A stretch of 64,000 nucleotides of DNA from JAPPHA01 sp964291635 (GCA_964291635.2 OZ219890.1:806001-870000); one strand, 5' to 3'. Counted from the stretch's first letter, positions 34,206 to 43,526 are shown. Numbers and translations are program-made. Notes: generated by a model from the letters alone, not told the origin.

Positions 34206-34877
34206 ATGCCGCACAACGTGAAGATACCGGACTACGTGATCGAGCGGATCATGGCCAAGCGTGGCAAGCTGGAAGTCTTCGATGAATTCGAGGCGGCAAA
34301 GACTGCGTTCCTGGTCATCGACATGCAGAATTTCTACGTTGCAGAGGTCGATACGGCGATTTCAATCGTGCCCAATATCAACCGGATTGCCGCGGTCTGC
34401 CGTGAAAAGGGCGTACCGGTGATCTGGGTGATCATGCGCTGCGCCGAAGAAGAAGGCGCACCAAGCCAGTGGCAGCTGTACCACGACTATTTCTTCACCA
34501 GTGCCAAGGCGCAGAACCATCTGGCCAAGCTGTCCCCCGGCAATTCCGGCTATGAACTCTATCCCGATCTCGATGTGCAGGACGGGGACCGGATCGTTAC
34601 GAAGAAACGGTTTTCGCCATTCATAATCGGTGCATCCGACTTGCATGGCATCCTGCAGGGCCTGGGAGTCGAAAACCTGATCGTGGCAGGAACGGCAACG
34701 AACATGTGCAGTGAAAGCACGGCAAGGGATGCGATGATGCTGGACTACAAGGTGGTGATGGTCGAGGACGCCAATGCGGCCCGTTACGACGACGACCACC
34801 TTGCGGGACTGACGTCATTCTACCAGAGCTTCGGAGATGTCCGGACAACGGACGATATGATCGCGATGCTCACGTGA
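34206..34877 (+). CDS. Isochorismatase-family cysteine hydrolase
   Basis: A 223-aa cysteine hydrolase of the isochorismatase/N-carbamoylsarcosine amidase fold. The catalytic triad is visible: Asp in FLVIDMQNFYV (about 39), Lys in RIVTKKRFSPFI (about 137) and Cys in GTATNMCSESTARDAMM (about 170), with the cis-peptide-like GTAT before it. Family reactions are hydrolysis of amides, carbamoyl amides, nicotinamide-like rings or enol ethers. GGAGGG lies before the ATG. It is the first gene of a unit with a sugar-type ABC importer, so it may act on the imported compound or a derivative. It shares the operator with the RidA operon. Confidence 0.88.
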   Translation: MPHNVKIPDYVIERIMAKRGKLEVFDEFEAAKTAFLVIDMQNFYVAEVDTAISIVPNINRIAAVCREKGVPVIWVIMRCAEEEGAPSQWQLYHDYFFTSAKAQNHLAKLSPGNSGYELYPDLDVQDGDRIVTKKRFSPFIIGASDLHGILQGLGVENLIVAGTATNMCSESTARDAMMLDYKVVMVEDANAARYDDDHLAGLTSFYQSFGDVRTTDDMIAMLT

Positions 34878-34915
34878 TGCCCCAAGGGCGCAATTCGGAC
34901 AAATGGAGGTCCAAT

Positions 34916-36115
34916 ATGAAAATGAAAACCATTCTGTTGGCGGGTGCTCTGTCTGTCACCGCCAATTTCGCGGCGGCGCATTGCCACAACGCCGTTCCCG
35001 TCAAGACCATCTCGAACGCGTTTCCGGCCTATGAGATCATGACGGCAGCGATGCAGGCATGTGGCAACGTCGAGAGTGAACTGGACAAGGATCATCGTTT
35101 GAAGATCGTCGATGCGTTTTCGGCCAACCCGTCGCTCTATTCGATGACATCGCTGACGAACTCGACATCGGTCCCGATGATCGACGCGGACCTTCTTCGC
35201 CCGCTCGACGACCTGATCGCGGCGCATGGCGGCTCGCTGAACGCAAACCAGTTCATCAGGATTGACGGCAAGGTCATGGCGATTGCCGCCTTCGCGAATA
35301 CCCAGCACCTGATGTATCGCGAGGACATCCTGAGCGATCTTGGAATCGCCGTCCCGACGACGTGGGATGAGTACATCGCCGCGGCGGAACAGATACAGGC
35401 GGCCGGCGTGGTCGATTATCCGATCGGCCATTATACCAAGGATGGCTGGAATCTCGCATTCGTCTTCGTCAACCACTACCTCGGCGAAGGCGGCGGGTTT
35501 TTCAATGACGACTGGACCCCGTCGATCAACAACGACAAGGGTCTCGCGGTCCTGGAGCGGATGGCAAAGCTCGCCACGTTGATGGACCCGGAATACCTGG
35601 TATCCGATACGACCTTCGTCACCAAGCAGATGCAACAGGGCAAGATCGCGATGGCAAACCTCTGGGCAAGCCGCGCGGGCGCGGTCAACGATCCCGCTGA
35701 ATCGTCGGTGTCCGGCAAGGTCGTCATGGCCGCCGGCCTGCGCGGGTCCGAGCGGATTGCATCCACGATCTGGTGGGATGGCTGGGCCGTCGCCAAGAAC
35801 ATCAGCGATGAAGAAGCCGAAGCGGCCTTCAAGCTGATCGTCGCGTCAATGAGCGAGGAAGTCATCACGGAAAACAACGACGACGCCATCTGGCTCGCAC
35901 CGGGCTTCGTTCCGGGCGATGCCGCGCAAGGCGCCTTTGCGACGGCAGGCGGCGACGCGGTTGCCTATCCGATGAACAAGTACATCGGGTCGATGCATGG
36001 TGCACTGGGCAGCGGGCTTGCCGCATTCATGACCGGTGACAAGGATGCGGCGACAACCCTCGCCGACATCGAAGCGGCCTATATCTCCGATGCCACGGAA
36101 AAGGGCCTGTTGTAA
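34916..36115 (+). CDS. ABC importer substrate-binding protein (sugar/family 1 type)
   Basis: A 399-aa extracellular solute-binding protein. ATG 34916 follows GGAGGT by 6 bases. The signal peptide is MKMKTILLAGALSVTANFAA with cleavage likely after AAA. The mature part shows the family 1 SBP features: LPxx-type DLLRPLDDLIAAHGG (about 96), GKVMAIAAFANTQHLMYRED (about 121-140), PTTWDEYIAAAEQI (about 148), and TIWWDGWAVAKNISDEEAEA near 300. It binds a carbohydrate or polyol-like ligand in the periplasm and hands it to the two permeases downstream. A 27-base hairpin lies between this gene and the first permease. Confidence 0.9.
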   Translation: MKMKTILLAGALSVTANFAAAHCHNAVPVKTISNAFPAYEIMTAAMQACGNVESELDKDHRLKIVDAFSANPSLYSMTSLTNSTSVPMIDADLLRPLDDLIAAHGGSLNANQFIRIDGKVMAIAAFANTQHLMYREDILSDLGIAVPTTWDEYIAAAEQIQAAGVVDYPIGHYTKDGWNLAFVFVNHYLGEGGGFFNDDWTPSINNDKGLAVLERMAKLATLMDPEYLVSDTTFVTKQMQQGKIAMANLWASRAGAVNDPAESSVSGKVVMAAGLRGSERIASTIWWDGWAVAKNISDEEAEAAFKLIVASMSEEVITENNDDAIWLAPGFVPGDAAQGAFATAGGDAVAYPMNKYIGSMHGALGSGLAAFMTGDKDAATTLADIEAAYISDATEKGLL

Positions 36116-36137
36116 CAGGGCCTGTTCTCACCGTAAC

Positions 36138-36164
36138 GGGCGCCCCGCCTGATCCGGGGCGCCC
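36138..36164 (+). terminator. Intercistronic stem-loop after the binding-protein gene
   Basis: A perfect 10-bp stem GGGCGCCCCG/CGGGGCGCCC with a 7-base loop, not followed by a T run. Such hairpins after SBP genes raise binding-protein yield relative to permeases by stabilising the 5' mRNA or attenuating read-through. Confidence 0.65.
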
Positions 36165-36188
36165 GCGCAAGCTTCCGGGGCGAGGCGA

Positions 36189-37220
36189 ATGAAAAACAAG
36201 ACATTCGTGTTGTTCGTCGGGCCATCGGTCTTCATGATGGTTCTTTTCATTGCGGCTCCGCTCCTGTCCGTGCTTTGGCAGAGTTTCCACGTCACCCAGC
36301 CGGTATATGAAAGGGTTGAGGTCGAGACCTGCACACCCGGTCTTCTCGGTTCCGTTTGCACGACGGACCTGAAAACCCGCCCGATCCTGGACGAATCCGG
36401 GAAGATCCTGACCGAGACCACGTTCGTTGGATTCCAGAGCTACCGGAACGTGCTGGAGCCCGGGAAGCTGAAGGCGGCGCTGAAAGCCGGCAGCTGGCAC
36501 GAACTCATGAACATCAGGTTCTGGTCGGCGCTGCGGTTCACGCTTTTCTTTACCATCTTGACCTTGCCACTGGTGCTGGGAACCGGGCTCCTGATCGCGC
36601 TTGCGGTGAACAACACCTTGCAGAGGATCAAGGGGCCGGTGATTTTCGTGTCATTGCTGCCCTTCATAATCACGCCGGTGATTGGTGCCCTGTCGATCCG
36701 ATGGCTCTTCATCGGCGACGGGATTCTGACGGCGGGGCTCGAGTGGTGGCTTGAGAAGGACATCGCCATGTTCGCCCAGGCCTGGACGATCGAACTGATG
36801 ATGTACATCTACCGGGTCTGGCACGTGGCGCCGTTTGCCTTCGTGGTATTCTATGCGGGTTTGCAGACCGTCAACAATGATGCGGTCGAGGCGGCAATCA
36901 TTGACGGGGCGACACGCTGGCAAAGGCTGCGGTACGTGATCGTCCCGCACCTGATGCCGCTCGTCATCTTCCTGACGCTGATCCACCTGATGGATGCCTA
37001 CAGGGTCTTCGAGGAAATCGTTGGCTTCTCGTCGTCCGCCCATGTCATTTCGCTCCAGTGGCTCACGTACGAATTCCTCCTGCAGGACGGAACGGGTGCG
37101 CGCGCGATCAGCCGGGCGTCGGCAAGTGCGATCCTGACGATGATCGGAATTGCGGTTCTGCTCGGTCCACCACTTCGTCGCGTCTGGCGCGAGCAAGGCG
37201 GCGGGTCAACGCTTGTCTAA
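36189..37220 (+). CDS. ABC importer permease, MalF type
   Basis: A 343-aa integral membrane permease. The first transmembrane helix is FVLFVGPSVFMMVLFIAAPL (about 5-24). A periplasmic stretch of about 80 residues containing ETCTPGLLGSVC follows, then five further helices, starting RFTLFFTILTLPLVLGTGLL. The EAA loop that docks the ATPase is EAAIIDGATRWQRLRYVIVP (about 232-251). It pairs with the next gene, which overlaps it by eight bases. No ATPase gene is found in this operon; a MalK-like protein must come from elsewhere, possibly the gene at 43672-44769. Confidence 0.9.
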   Translation: MKNKTFVLFVGPSVFMMVLFIAAPLLSVLWQSFHVTQPVYERVEVETCTPGLLGSVCTTDLKTRPILDESGKILTETTFVGFQSYRNVLEPGKLKAALKAGSWHELMNIRFWSALRFTLFFTILTLPLVLGTGLLIALAVNNTLQRIKGPVIFVSLLPFIITPVIGALSIRWLFIGDGILTAGLEWWLEKDIAMFAQAWTIELMMYIYRVWHVAPFAFVVFYAGLQTVNNDAVEAAIIDGATRWQRLRYVIVPHLMPLVIFLTLIHLMDAYRVFEEIVGFSSSAHVISLQWLTYEFLLQDGTGARAISRASASAILTMIGIAVLLGPPLRRVWREQGGGSTLV

Positions 37221-38367
37221 TCCAGCACTTCGTCAGCCGATCAGCCTCAAGATCCTGTCAAACGGATTCCTGGGGTTCTGGTGCTTCGTCGCGGCCTTCC
37301 CGATCCTCTGGATCGGATTCATGAGTTTCAAGACGCCATTTGACGCCTTTGATTCCAATCCTTTCCGCGTGATCCTTGGCCCACACACGCGGGAGACGAT
37401 CGGCGGTCTCTCGTTACTGGATTTGGTCGTCGGCGTGGCCGTCGCCTGGATCCTGGTTCGCCAGGCCATTCGCTGGCTGCCACGGAAGGTCGACGAGTTT
37501 TCGCCTTCCGGGAACACGACCCTCGGCTGGCTGATCGGCGGCAGCGTTTACGTGCTGGTGGCGCTCCTGGTTTTCGTCGTGGCGCTACCAGCCGTACTGG
37601 GCGTCATCAACCCGATTGCGGGCCCGCTTGGAGCGAACATCGTTGGCCTGACGACGGAGCATTACGAGGCCGTCTGGATCGATCGCGGGTTCACCCGCAA
37701 TTTCGCGAATTCCATGATCGTGACAACCGGCGTGGTCACCGTTTCGCTCACGGTCGGAACGCTGGCGGGCTACGGCCTTGCGCGTTCCGATTCACTGATC
37801 GCGTTCTGGCTGCTTGTCGTTGCCCTGGTGTTTCGGGCGCTTCCGCATTCGGTGCTCGTGTCGGGCTACCTGCCCTACTTCATTACCTCTTCCGAATGGC
37901 TTGCGCCGATTTTCGGGGAAGCGGCCCCGACGCTCTACGGCAAGCCCTGGGCGATCATCGCGGTGCTCGTGGCCATCAACCAGCCGTTCACGATATGGAT
38001 GCTGAGGTCGTTCTTCCAGAACATTCCGCCCGAGCTCGACGAAGCGGCCCGGGTGGACGGTTGTTCGCATTTCGGCGCATTTCGGCGCGTCATCGTCCCG
38101 GTCATGTGGCCGGGCGTCATCACCACGGGGCTTTTCAGTTTTCTCCTGGCATACAATGACTTCCTGGTGACGTCGCTCCTCCTGGACGCACAGAACATGA
38201 CGATGGTCCCCGCCATCGCGAACATGTTCAACCGCGAGACCACGGCTTCGGACGAGGTCCAGGCAATCGCTGCCGCGGTGTCCATCACGGCGCCGCTTTT
38301 CTTCCTCGTGCTCGTGTTCCAAAGGCAGATCGTGTCCGGACTGACAGCTGGCGCCGTCAAGGGGTAG
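37213..38367 (+). CDS. ABC importer permease, MalG type, with extra membrane segments
   Basis: A 384-aa permease starting at TTG 37213 (overlap of eight bases with the previous gene; an upstream start at 37150 is inside that gene). MalG-type permeases are usually about 280 aa with six helices. Here an extra pair, VVGVAVAWILVRQAIRWL and GWLIGGSVYVLVALLVFVVA (about 80-140), lies between TM1 and the first periplasmic loop. The EAA loop is ELDEAARVDGCSHFGAFRRV (about 275-294), and the usual final helices are present. It forms the pore with the MalF-type partner. The insertion is in frame and its hydrophobicity is convincing, so it is probably real. Confidence 0.88.
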   Translation: MSNPALRQPISLKILSNGFLGFWCFVAAFPILWIGFMSFKTPFDAFDSNPFRVILGPHTRETIGGLSLLDLVVGVAVAWILVRQAIRWLPRKVDEFSPSGNTTLGWLIGGSVYVLVALLVFVVALPAVLGVINPIAGPLGANIVGLTTEHYEAVWIDRGFTRNFANSMIVTTGVVTVSLTVGTLAGYGLARSDSLIAFWLLVVALVFRALPHSVLVSGYLPYFITSSEWLAPIFGEAAPTLYGKPWAIIAVLVAINQPFTIWMLRSFFQNIPPELDEAARVDGCSHFGAFRRVIVPVMWPGVITTGLFSFLLAYNDFLVTSLLLDAQNMTMVPAIANMFNRETTASDEVQAIAAAVSITAPLFFLVLVFQRQIVSGLTAGAVKG

Positions 38368-39022
38368 TGACCCGGTCGTTCGCAAGGGTTCGGAAGCCCA
38401 CACCTGGAAGCAACGCCCCGGATTGGCGATCAATGAAGAATTGTTTCCGCTCAACACCTTGGTTGCGAAGGGCAAGAGGATCTCGCGGAGAGTGCGGCAT
38501 CCTGGTGGTTCGGTTGAACGGAAGCACCGCCATTGTTGCCAGGCGCCCGATCATTTCCGAAGCAGATGAACGGTTCGTCTTCACTGGCTTTCTGATCCGC
38601 TTTCGTTCCAGTTCAAGATTACTGCTTTTCATTTTTCTGCTTGCACGCTTGCCAAGCCATTCGTTGCGCGCCCATTTTGAGCACAAGGCCAAGTCGACAA
38701 GCGAAGGCCAAGTCGACAAGCGGCGTCGGCCTCGGCGATTATCTGAAGCAGCTTACCTCAAAGATTTCCTTTGAACCTGGCCGGTGCCTTTTGCCGATGA
38801 CATGCTGATCCGGAAAATTCGAGAATGAAGCGCACCTGTTTTCGGAACCCGCCACGCGCATTGCGATGGTTTGCATGACATACAAAACGCAAATCGTCAG
38901 ACATTTACTAGATAACTTTCAGGCTGTATATCGCGGCGGGAATCGCTTTAGGATTCCTGATCTGGTCACCTCGAGTGTGGGCGGCCGGCCAGTGTTTCAT
39001 TGAAGACAAAGGAGAAAGAAAC
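38368..39022. other. Intergenic region between the ABC and TRAP units
   Basis: About 650 bases with no supported gene. It contains a 19-base perfect tandem duplication (38684-38721) and a more AT-rich segment (38880-38960) just before dctP that probably holds its promoter. I could not pick a convincing -35/-10 pair. Confidence 0.5.
38684..38721 (+). repeat. 19-bp tandem duplication
   Basis: AAGGCCAAGTCGACAAGCG occurs twice without a gap (38684-38702 and 38703-38721). It is non-coding by appearance. Confidence 0.9.
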
Positions 39023-40039
39023 ATGAGAACCCTGACTAAAGTCCTTGCGGGCGCCGCGGCGATTGCAGTGACATCAAGTGGTGTCCTTGCGCAGGAGAAG
39101 CTGCGGATCCAGACGCATTTCGGCGCGGAGACCACGCCTGGAAAGCTCATCCAGAAGTTCATCAGCGACGTCGAGACGATGTCCGGTGGCTCGCTGGAGA
39201 TCCAGATGCACTACTCGTCCGAGGTGGTCGCGCAGAACGAAGTCATGAGCGCCGCGTCCCAGGGTATCCTGGACTGCGACATGGGCGGCATCACCGGCAA
39301 CGTCGGCAAGGACGCGGGATGGCAACTGGCAGGCGACATCATGGGCGGCTACGACACGCCGTACCAGTTCCTGACCTGGTTCTACCATGAGGGCGGCCGG
39401 GAAGTGGTGCAGGAGCACCTTTACGATCCGCAGGACATGCATGTGATCGGCTTCTGGCTGCAGGGCCACGAGTCGCTGAGCTCCACGGCGCCGCTTGCCG
39501 GCTTTGACGACCTGAAGGACTGGAAGTTCCGCTCGCCGCCGGGTCTTGAGACGGAGATCTTTTCGTCCTTCGGCGCCAAGCCGGTGGTCATGGACTTCGG
39601 CGAGGTCCCGAATGCGCTGCGCACCGGTATTGTCGATGGTGCGGACGCGTCGACCCTGAACACAAACGTTGCGCTCGGGCTGTTTGACGTTGCGAGCCAT
39701 GCGACGTTCCCGGGCTTCCACTCGATGCCGGCCGAGCAGCTGTCGTGCAACAAGAATGCCTGGGGCAAGTTGACCGAAGGCCAGCAGAAGGCCATCGAGC
39801 TGGCGCTCAAGGGCATCGCGCTTGACCTTGCCCTGACCACCGCGGTCCGCGACGGCGAAGCCGCGGTGACCCTGACGGAACAGGGTGTCACGCTGCATGA
39901 CTGGTCGACCGAGGACCGCAAGGCGTTCCGCGAGTTTGCGCAAAGCCGCTGGGCGGACTGGGGGGCCAAGTCCCCGGCGGCCCAGGCTGTTCTCGACAGC
40001 CATCTCGCCTACATGACGAAGATCGGCCTCGTGAACTGA
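39023..40039 (+). CDS. dctP: TRAP transporter substrate-binding protein
   Basis: A 338-aa periplasmic DctP-type binding protein. ATG 39023 has AGGAGA 7-12 bases upstream; the signal peptide is MRTLTKVLAGAAAIAVTSSG with cleavage after VLA. The DctP fold is seen in SGGSLEIQMHYSSEVVAQNE (about 52), VIGFWLQGHESLSS, and the ligand Arg region LKDWKFRSPPGLETEIFSSF (about 172-191), with VMDFGEVPNALRTGIVDGAD (about 196-215). The conserved Arg of FRSPPG pairs with a carboxylate in most members, so an organic-acid ligand is likely. A strong hairpin separates it from the membrane subunits. Confidence 0.92.
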   Translation: MRTLTKVLAGAAAIAVTSSGVLAQEKLRIQTHFGAETTPGKLIQKFISDVETMSGGSLEIQMHYSSEVVAQNEVMSAASQGILDCDMGGITGNVGKDAGWQLAGDIMGGYDTPYQFLTWFYHEGGREVVQEHLYDPQDMHVIGFWLQGHESLSSTAPLAGFDDLKDWKFRSPPGLETEIFSSFGAKPVVMDFGEVPNALRTGIVDGADASTLNTNVALGLFDVASHATFPGFHSMPAEQLSCNKNAWGKLTEGQQKAIELALKGIALDLALTTAVRDGEAAVTLTEQGVTLHDWSTEDRKAFREFAQSRWADWGAKSPAAQAVLDSHLAYMTKIGLVN

Positions 40040-40047
40040 TCCTCCCC

Positions 40048-40080
40048 GGGGCCGGGCCTCGAGGGGCCCGGCCCTTCTGT
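40048..40080 (+). terminator. Attenuator-like hairpin between dctP and dctQ
   Basis: Stem GGGCCGGGCC (40049-40058)/GGCCCGGCCC (40065-40074) with a 6-base loop, followed by TTCTGTTTT. It has the form of a leaky Rho-independent terminator and would keep dctP mRNA in excess over dctQM. Confidence 0.8.
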
Positions 40081-40123
40081 TTTCCCGGCAAGACTGTATC
40101 CTTCTGCCCAGGGGAGGAGTTCC

Positions 40124-40732
40124 ATGGACCAGCACACGAAGGAGTTGGTTGAAGGCCGCGGCGTGATTGGCGGCATCCGGGCCTTCATTACCGCACGGCC
40201 GGACAACGAGAGGGTGACCGTGGTCGACAGGGTCGTCACGGTGATATCCCGGATCGCGATGTTCCTGATCCTGTTCGGTGTGGCGATCACCTTCTACGAG
40301 GTGTTCATGCGTTACATCTTCGCCAGCCCCACGCTCTGGGTCAACGAGATGACGCTCTGGCTCGGGGCGATGATCTACATGGTTGCGGGCGCCTACACGA
40401 TGCAGCGCCGTTCGCACATCCGGATCACTGCCGTCTATGACATCGTGTCGCGACGAACCCGCCTGGTCTTCGACTACGTGGCGCTGTTCGTTGTCGTGGT
40501 CTACGCGGTGCTGATGCTCGTTGGCGGCTACGATGTCGCCTGGGAAGCGTTCATTACCTGGGAGCGGTTCGGGACCGTTTTCGACCCTCCGATCCCTGCC
40601 ACGATCAAGCCGCTGGTGATCATTGTCACGCTCCTGGTTGCGTGCATGGCCCTGAACAACCTTCTGGTTGACTGGATGGGGATGGGCCGGAGCCGCGACG
40701 CCGACGGTTCCGACGCGGAGCGGGACCAATGA
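40124..40732 (+). CDS. dctQ: TRAP transporter small permease
   Basis: A 202-aa membrane protein with four helices: RIAMFLILFGVAITFYEVFM (about 37-56), a re-entrant segment LWVNEMTLWLGAMIYMVAGA, then FDYVALFVVVVYAVLMLVGG and a final KPLVIIVTLLVACMALNNLL. PTLWVNEMTLWL is the DctQ signature. The cytoplasmic N-terminus of about 36 residues and a charged C-terminal tail are somewhat long. It binds DctM to form the Na+-coupled transporter. Its last codons overlap dctM (ATGA). Confidence 0.92.
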   Translation: MDQHTKELVEGRGVIGGIRAFITARPDNERVTVVDRVVTVISRIAMFLILFGVAITFYEVFMRYIFASPTLWVNEMTLWLGAMIYMVAGAYTMQRRSHIRITAVYDIVSRRTRLVFDYVALFVVVVYAVLMLVGGYDVAWEAFITWERFGTVFDPPIPATIKPLVIIVTLLVACMALNNLLVDWMGMGRSRDADGSDAERDQ

Positions 40733-42300
40733 AGAGATCGCCTGTCATGCCGGTCACGATCTTTGTCGTGGCCGCGCTGGTTGCACTGACCCCGCTGTTC
40801 CTGTTCACGGAGTTCCGCGCCGACCTCGGGGTTGGCACGATGTCGTTGCTGCTTCTGGCGGGCATTTTCGTGCTCCTGGTTGCCGGGGTTCCTCTGGGTT
40901 TTGCGACCGGTTTCCTGGGCGCGGTGGTCATCTGGCTCAACTTCGGCGAGCCCGGTCTCGGGCTCGTCATGCAGCGGGTCTACGATCTCGTCATCACCCA
41001 CGCGATCATTGCGGTACCCTTCTTCATTGTCATGGCCTCGCTGCTGGAGCGCTCCGGCATTGCCAAGGACATGTACGACTCGCTCAACATCGCCATGGGC
41101 CGGATGCGCGGCGGTGTGGCGATCGTGACGACGATCATGGCGGTGATCATGGCGGCGATGTCGGGCATCATCGGAGGCGAGATCGTGCTTCTGGGCCTGG
41201 TGGCGCTGCCCCAGATGCTGCGGCTTGGATACGACAAGTTCCTCGCCATCGGCACGATCTGCGCGGGCGGCTCGCTTGGAACGATGATCCCCCCCTCGGT
41301 GGTGCTGATCATCTACGGCCTCATCACCGAGACATCGATCACCAAGCTCTTCACGGCCTCCTTCATTCCCGGCCTCATGCTGGCGGGGACCTATGTGCTG
41401 TACATCGTTGTCCGGACGCGCCTGAACCCCGCGCTTGCGCCGCTTCCCTCCGAGACCGATTCAACCCACGAGGCACCGGAGACACATGCGCTTCCCGAGC
41501 TGTTCCTGAACCTGTTTCCCTTTTTCGTCGGGCTGGTTTTTGCCGTCGTTGCCCGTGGCATGGGTATGGAGGGCGTCAACCAGGTTGCCGCCTTCATCTT
41601 TTCGAGCGCGCTGGTGGCGCTGTTCCTGATCGTGTGGCTGCGCAACAGGGACAGCTACCCGATCGCCAAGGGGCTGTTGCCGCCGCTCGTGGTCGTGGAC
41701 CTTGTTCTCGGGTCGATCTACGGCGGCGTCACCGGCATCACCGAAGCCGCGGCCATGGGGGTCGTCGCGACGGTGATCCTGATCTTCGTGCGGCGCGAGC
41801 TCAACACGCCGATGGTGCTCCAGGGTCTCGAGCAGACCTTCCGCTCGGTCGGCACGATCCTGTGGGTGACGTTCGGGGCCACGGTCCTTGCGGGCGCATT
41901 CAGCCTCAGCGGCGGGAACAGGTTCGTGGCCAATGCGATCCTGGGGCTCGACGTGGCGCCGATCGTGATCGTCCTGGTGATGATGGTGATCTTCTTCATC
42001 CTGGGCATGTTCATGGACTGGATCGGGATCGTGCTCCTGACGATGCCGGTGTTCATCCCGATCGTGACCCGGCTCGGCTATGATCCGATCTGGTTCGGCA
42101 TCCTGTTCAGCGTCAACATGCAGATTGCGTTCCTGACGCCCCCGTTCGGTTCGGCCGCCTTCTACCTGAAGTCGGTGGTGCCTCCGGAGATCGACCTTGT
42201 GACGATCTACCGGTCGTTCGGCCCGTTCATCGTGCTGCAGGCGATCATTCTCGCCATCCTGGTGGCGTTTCCGGGGATATCGCTGTTCCTGGTGCGGTAA
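40729..42300 (+). CDS. dctM: TRAP transporter large permease
   Basis: A 523-aa DctM-type transport subunit, larger than the usual about 430 aa. Family blocks: PLGFATGFLGAVVIWLNFGE (about 60), IAVPFFIVMASLLERSGIAK (about 95), GGVAIVTTIMAVIMAAMSGI, the Na+/substrate loop ICAGGSLGTMIPPSVVLIIY (about 177), and the second half GGVTGITEAAAMGVVATVIL (about 325) with NMQIAFLTPPFGSAAFYLKS (about 463). The excess length is a middle insertion (about 225-310) with two extra helices and a His/Glu-rich cytoplasmic loop. It moves the DctP ligand with Na+. Confidence 0.92.
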   Translation: MKRSPVMPVTIFVVAALVALTPLFLFTEFRADLGVGTMSLLLLAGIFVLLVAGVPLGFATGFLGAVVIWLNFGEPGLGLVMQRVYDLVITHAIIAVPFFIVMASLLERSGIAKDMYDSLNIAMGRMRGGVAIVTTIMAVIMAAMSGIIGGEIVLLGLVALPQMLRLGYDKFLAIGTICAGGSLGTMIPPSVVLIIYGLITETSITKLFTASFIPGLMLAGTYVLYIVVRTRLNPALAPLPSETDSTHEAPETHALPELFLNLFPFFVGLVFAVVARGMGMEGVNQVAAFIFSSALVALFLIVWLRNRDSYPIAKGLLPPLVVVDLVLGSIYGGVTGITEAAAMGVVATVILIFVRRELNTPMVLQGLEQTFRSVGTILWVTFGATVLAGAFSLSGGNRFVANAILGLDVAPIVIVLVMMVIFFILGMFMDWIGIVLLTMPVFIPIVTRLGYDPIWFGILFSVNMQIAFLTPPFGSAAFYLKSVVPPEIDLVTIYRSFGPFIVLQAIILAILVAFPGISLFLVR

Positions 42301-42374
42301 CGGGCACTTCGGGGACGGTTTCCGGCGGCGGCGCATCGGATTTTCTCGAAGACGTCTTCGGGCGGGGGTGCGGA

Positions 42375-43526
42375 ATGGAACCACTTCGCGTCGGCCTGGT
42401 CGGGACGGGGAGGATCAGCGGCATCTACCTGTCGAACTGCGCGTCGTTCGACGAAGTCGAGATTGTCGCCTGCGGCAGTCTCGATCCGCAGGAAAGCCGG
42501 GCCCGGGCCGAGGCTTTCGGCGTACCGCGGGTCATGAGCCCCGCGGAGATCATTGCCTGTCCCGGGATCGACACGGTGCTGAACCTGACCACCCCGGCGG
42601 CGCATGCCGGGATCACGCTGGCGGCGCTTGACGCCGGCAAGCACGTCTACTCGGAAAAGCCCTTCGTCACCGACCTCGATGACGGCCGCCGGGTGCTGGC
42701 GCTGGCGGCGGAGAAGGGCCTGGTGGTGGGCAATGCGCCCGACACCTTCCTCGGCGGGCGCTGGCAGACGGTGCGTGGACTGCTCGACGGCGGGGTGATC
42801 GGCCGTCCCACGGGTGTTGCGGCCTTCGCCCCGACCCACGGGGTGGAGCGGCATCACCCGAACCCCGACTACTACTATCAAAGGGGCGGCGGGCCTCTCC
42901 TGGACCTCGGGCCGTATTACCTGGCGGCCATGGTCTTCCTCCTCGGCCCGATCGCCCGCGTGGCCGGTCTCGGCCGGCGCACGTTCCGGGAACGGATGAT
43001 CGAGAACGGGCCGCGCAGTGGCGAGATGATGCCGGTCGAGGTCGACACCCATTGCCTGTCGATGTTCGAATTCGAGAACGGCGTGACCGGCCAGATGATG
43101 GTGAGCTTCGACGTCTGGGAGAGCGAGACGCCGCGGTTCGAGGTCTACGGCGAAGAGGGCACGATCTGCATCCCCGATCCTGACCCGTGCGACGGCGCCA
43201 ACGTGTTCCAGGGCCCTGTGTGGTACCGCACGCGGGCGGACTCGCGCTGGACGATGCGGCCGCGGCCCCGCGCGCCCGCCCACTGGCGGGTGGCCGAGAA
43301 CACCCACGGGTTCAACCATGACGCCCGCGGCGTCGGGCTCCTGGAGATGGCTTGCGCCGTTCGTGCCGGACGCACGCCACGCGCCGGCGCCGCGCTTGCA
43401 TTCCACGTCACCGAAGTCATGGAGGCCATGCTGGCCTCTTCCGCCGAGGCGCGGTTCGTCGACATCGAGAGCACCTGCCGGCGCCCCGACCCACTGCCCC
43501 AAACCTTTCCCGATTGTGAACGCTGA
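42375..43526 (+). CDS. Gfo/Idh/MocA-family NAD(P)-dependent oxidoreductase
   Basis: A 383-aa dehydrogenase. The N-terminal Rossmann motif is VGLVGTGRISGIYLS (about 6-20), the catalytic Lys lies in the family motif GKHVYSEKPFV (about 90-100, EKP), and the C-terminal alpha/beta domain has GGGPLLDLGPYYLAAMVFLL (about 173-192), with the conserved D and H/Y of the active site. Family enzymes oxidise or reduce sugars, inositols and related polyols or acids. It starts 74 bases after dctM in the same direction, so it probably acts on the TRAP substrate. It is convergent with the MalK-like gene; no clear terminator hairpin is seen in the 145-base gap, only a T run near 43565. Confidence 0.9.
   Translation: MEPLRVGLVGTGRISGIYLSNCASFDEVEIVACGSLDPQESRARAEAFGVPRVMSPAEIIACPGIDTVLNLTTPAAHAGITLAALDAGKHVYSEKPFVTDLDDGRRVLALAAEKGLVVGNAPDTFLGGRWQTVRGLLDGGVIGRPTGVAAFAPTHGVERHHPNPDYYYQRGGGPLLDLGPYYLAAMVFLLGPIARVAGLGRRTFRERMIENGPRSGEMMPVEVDTHCLSMFEFENGVTGQMMVSFDVWESETPRFEVYGEEGTICIPDPDPCDGANVFQGPVWYRTRADSRWTMRPRPRAPAHWRVAENTHGFNHDARGVGLLEMACAVRAGRTPRAGAALAFHVTEVMEAMLASSAEARFVDIESTCRRPDPLPQTFPDCER

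Noticed and set aside
39074..40729. 551-codon open frame on the minus strand opposite dctP and dctQ.
   Set aside because: Antisense to two well-supported transporter genes; its composition is typical of reverse-strand shadows in GC-rich DNA.
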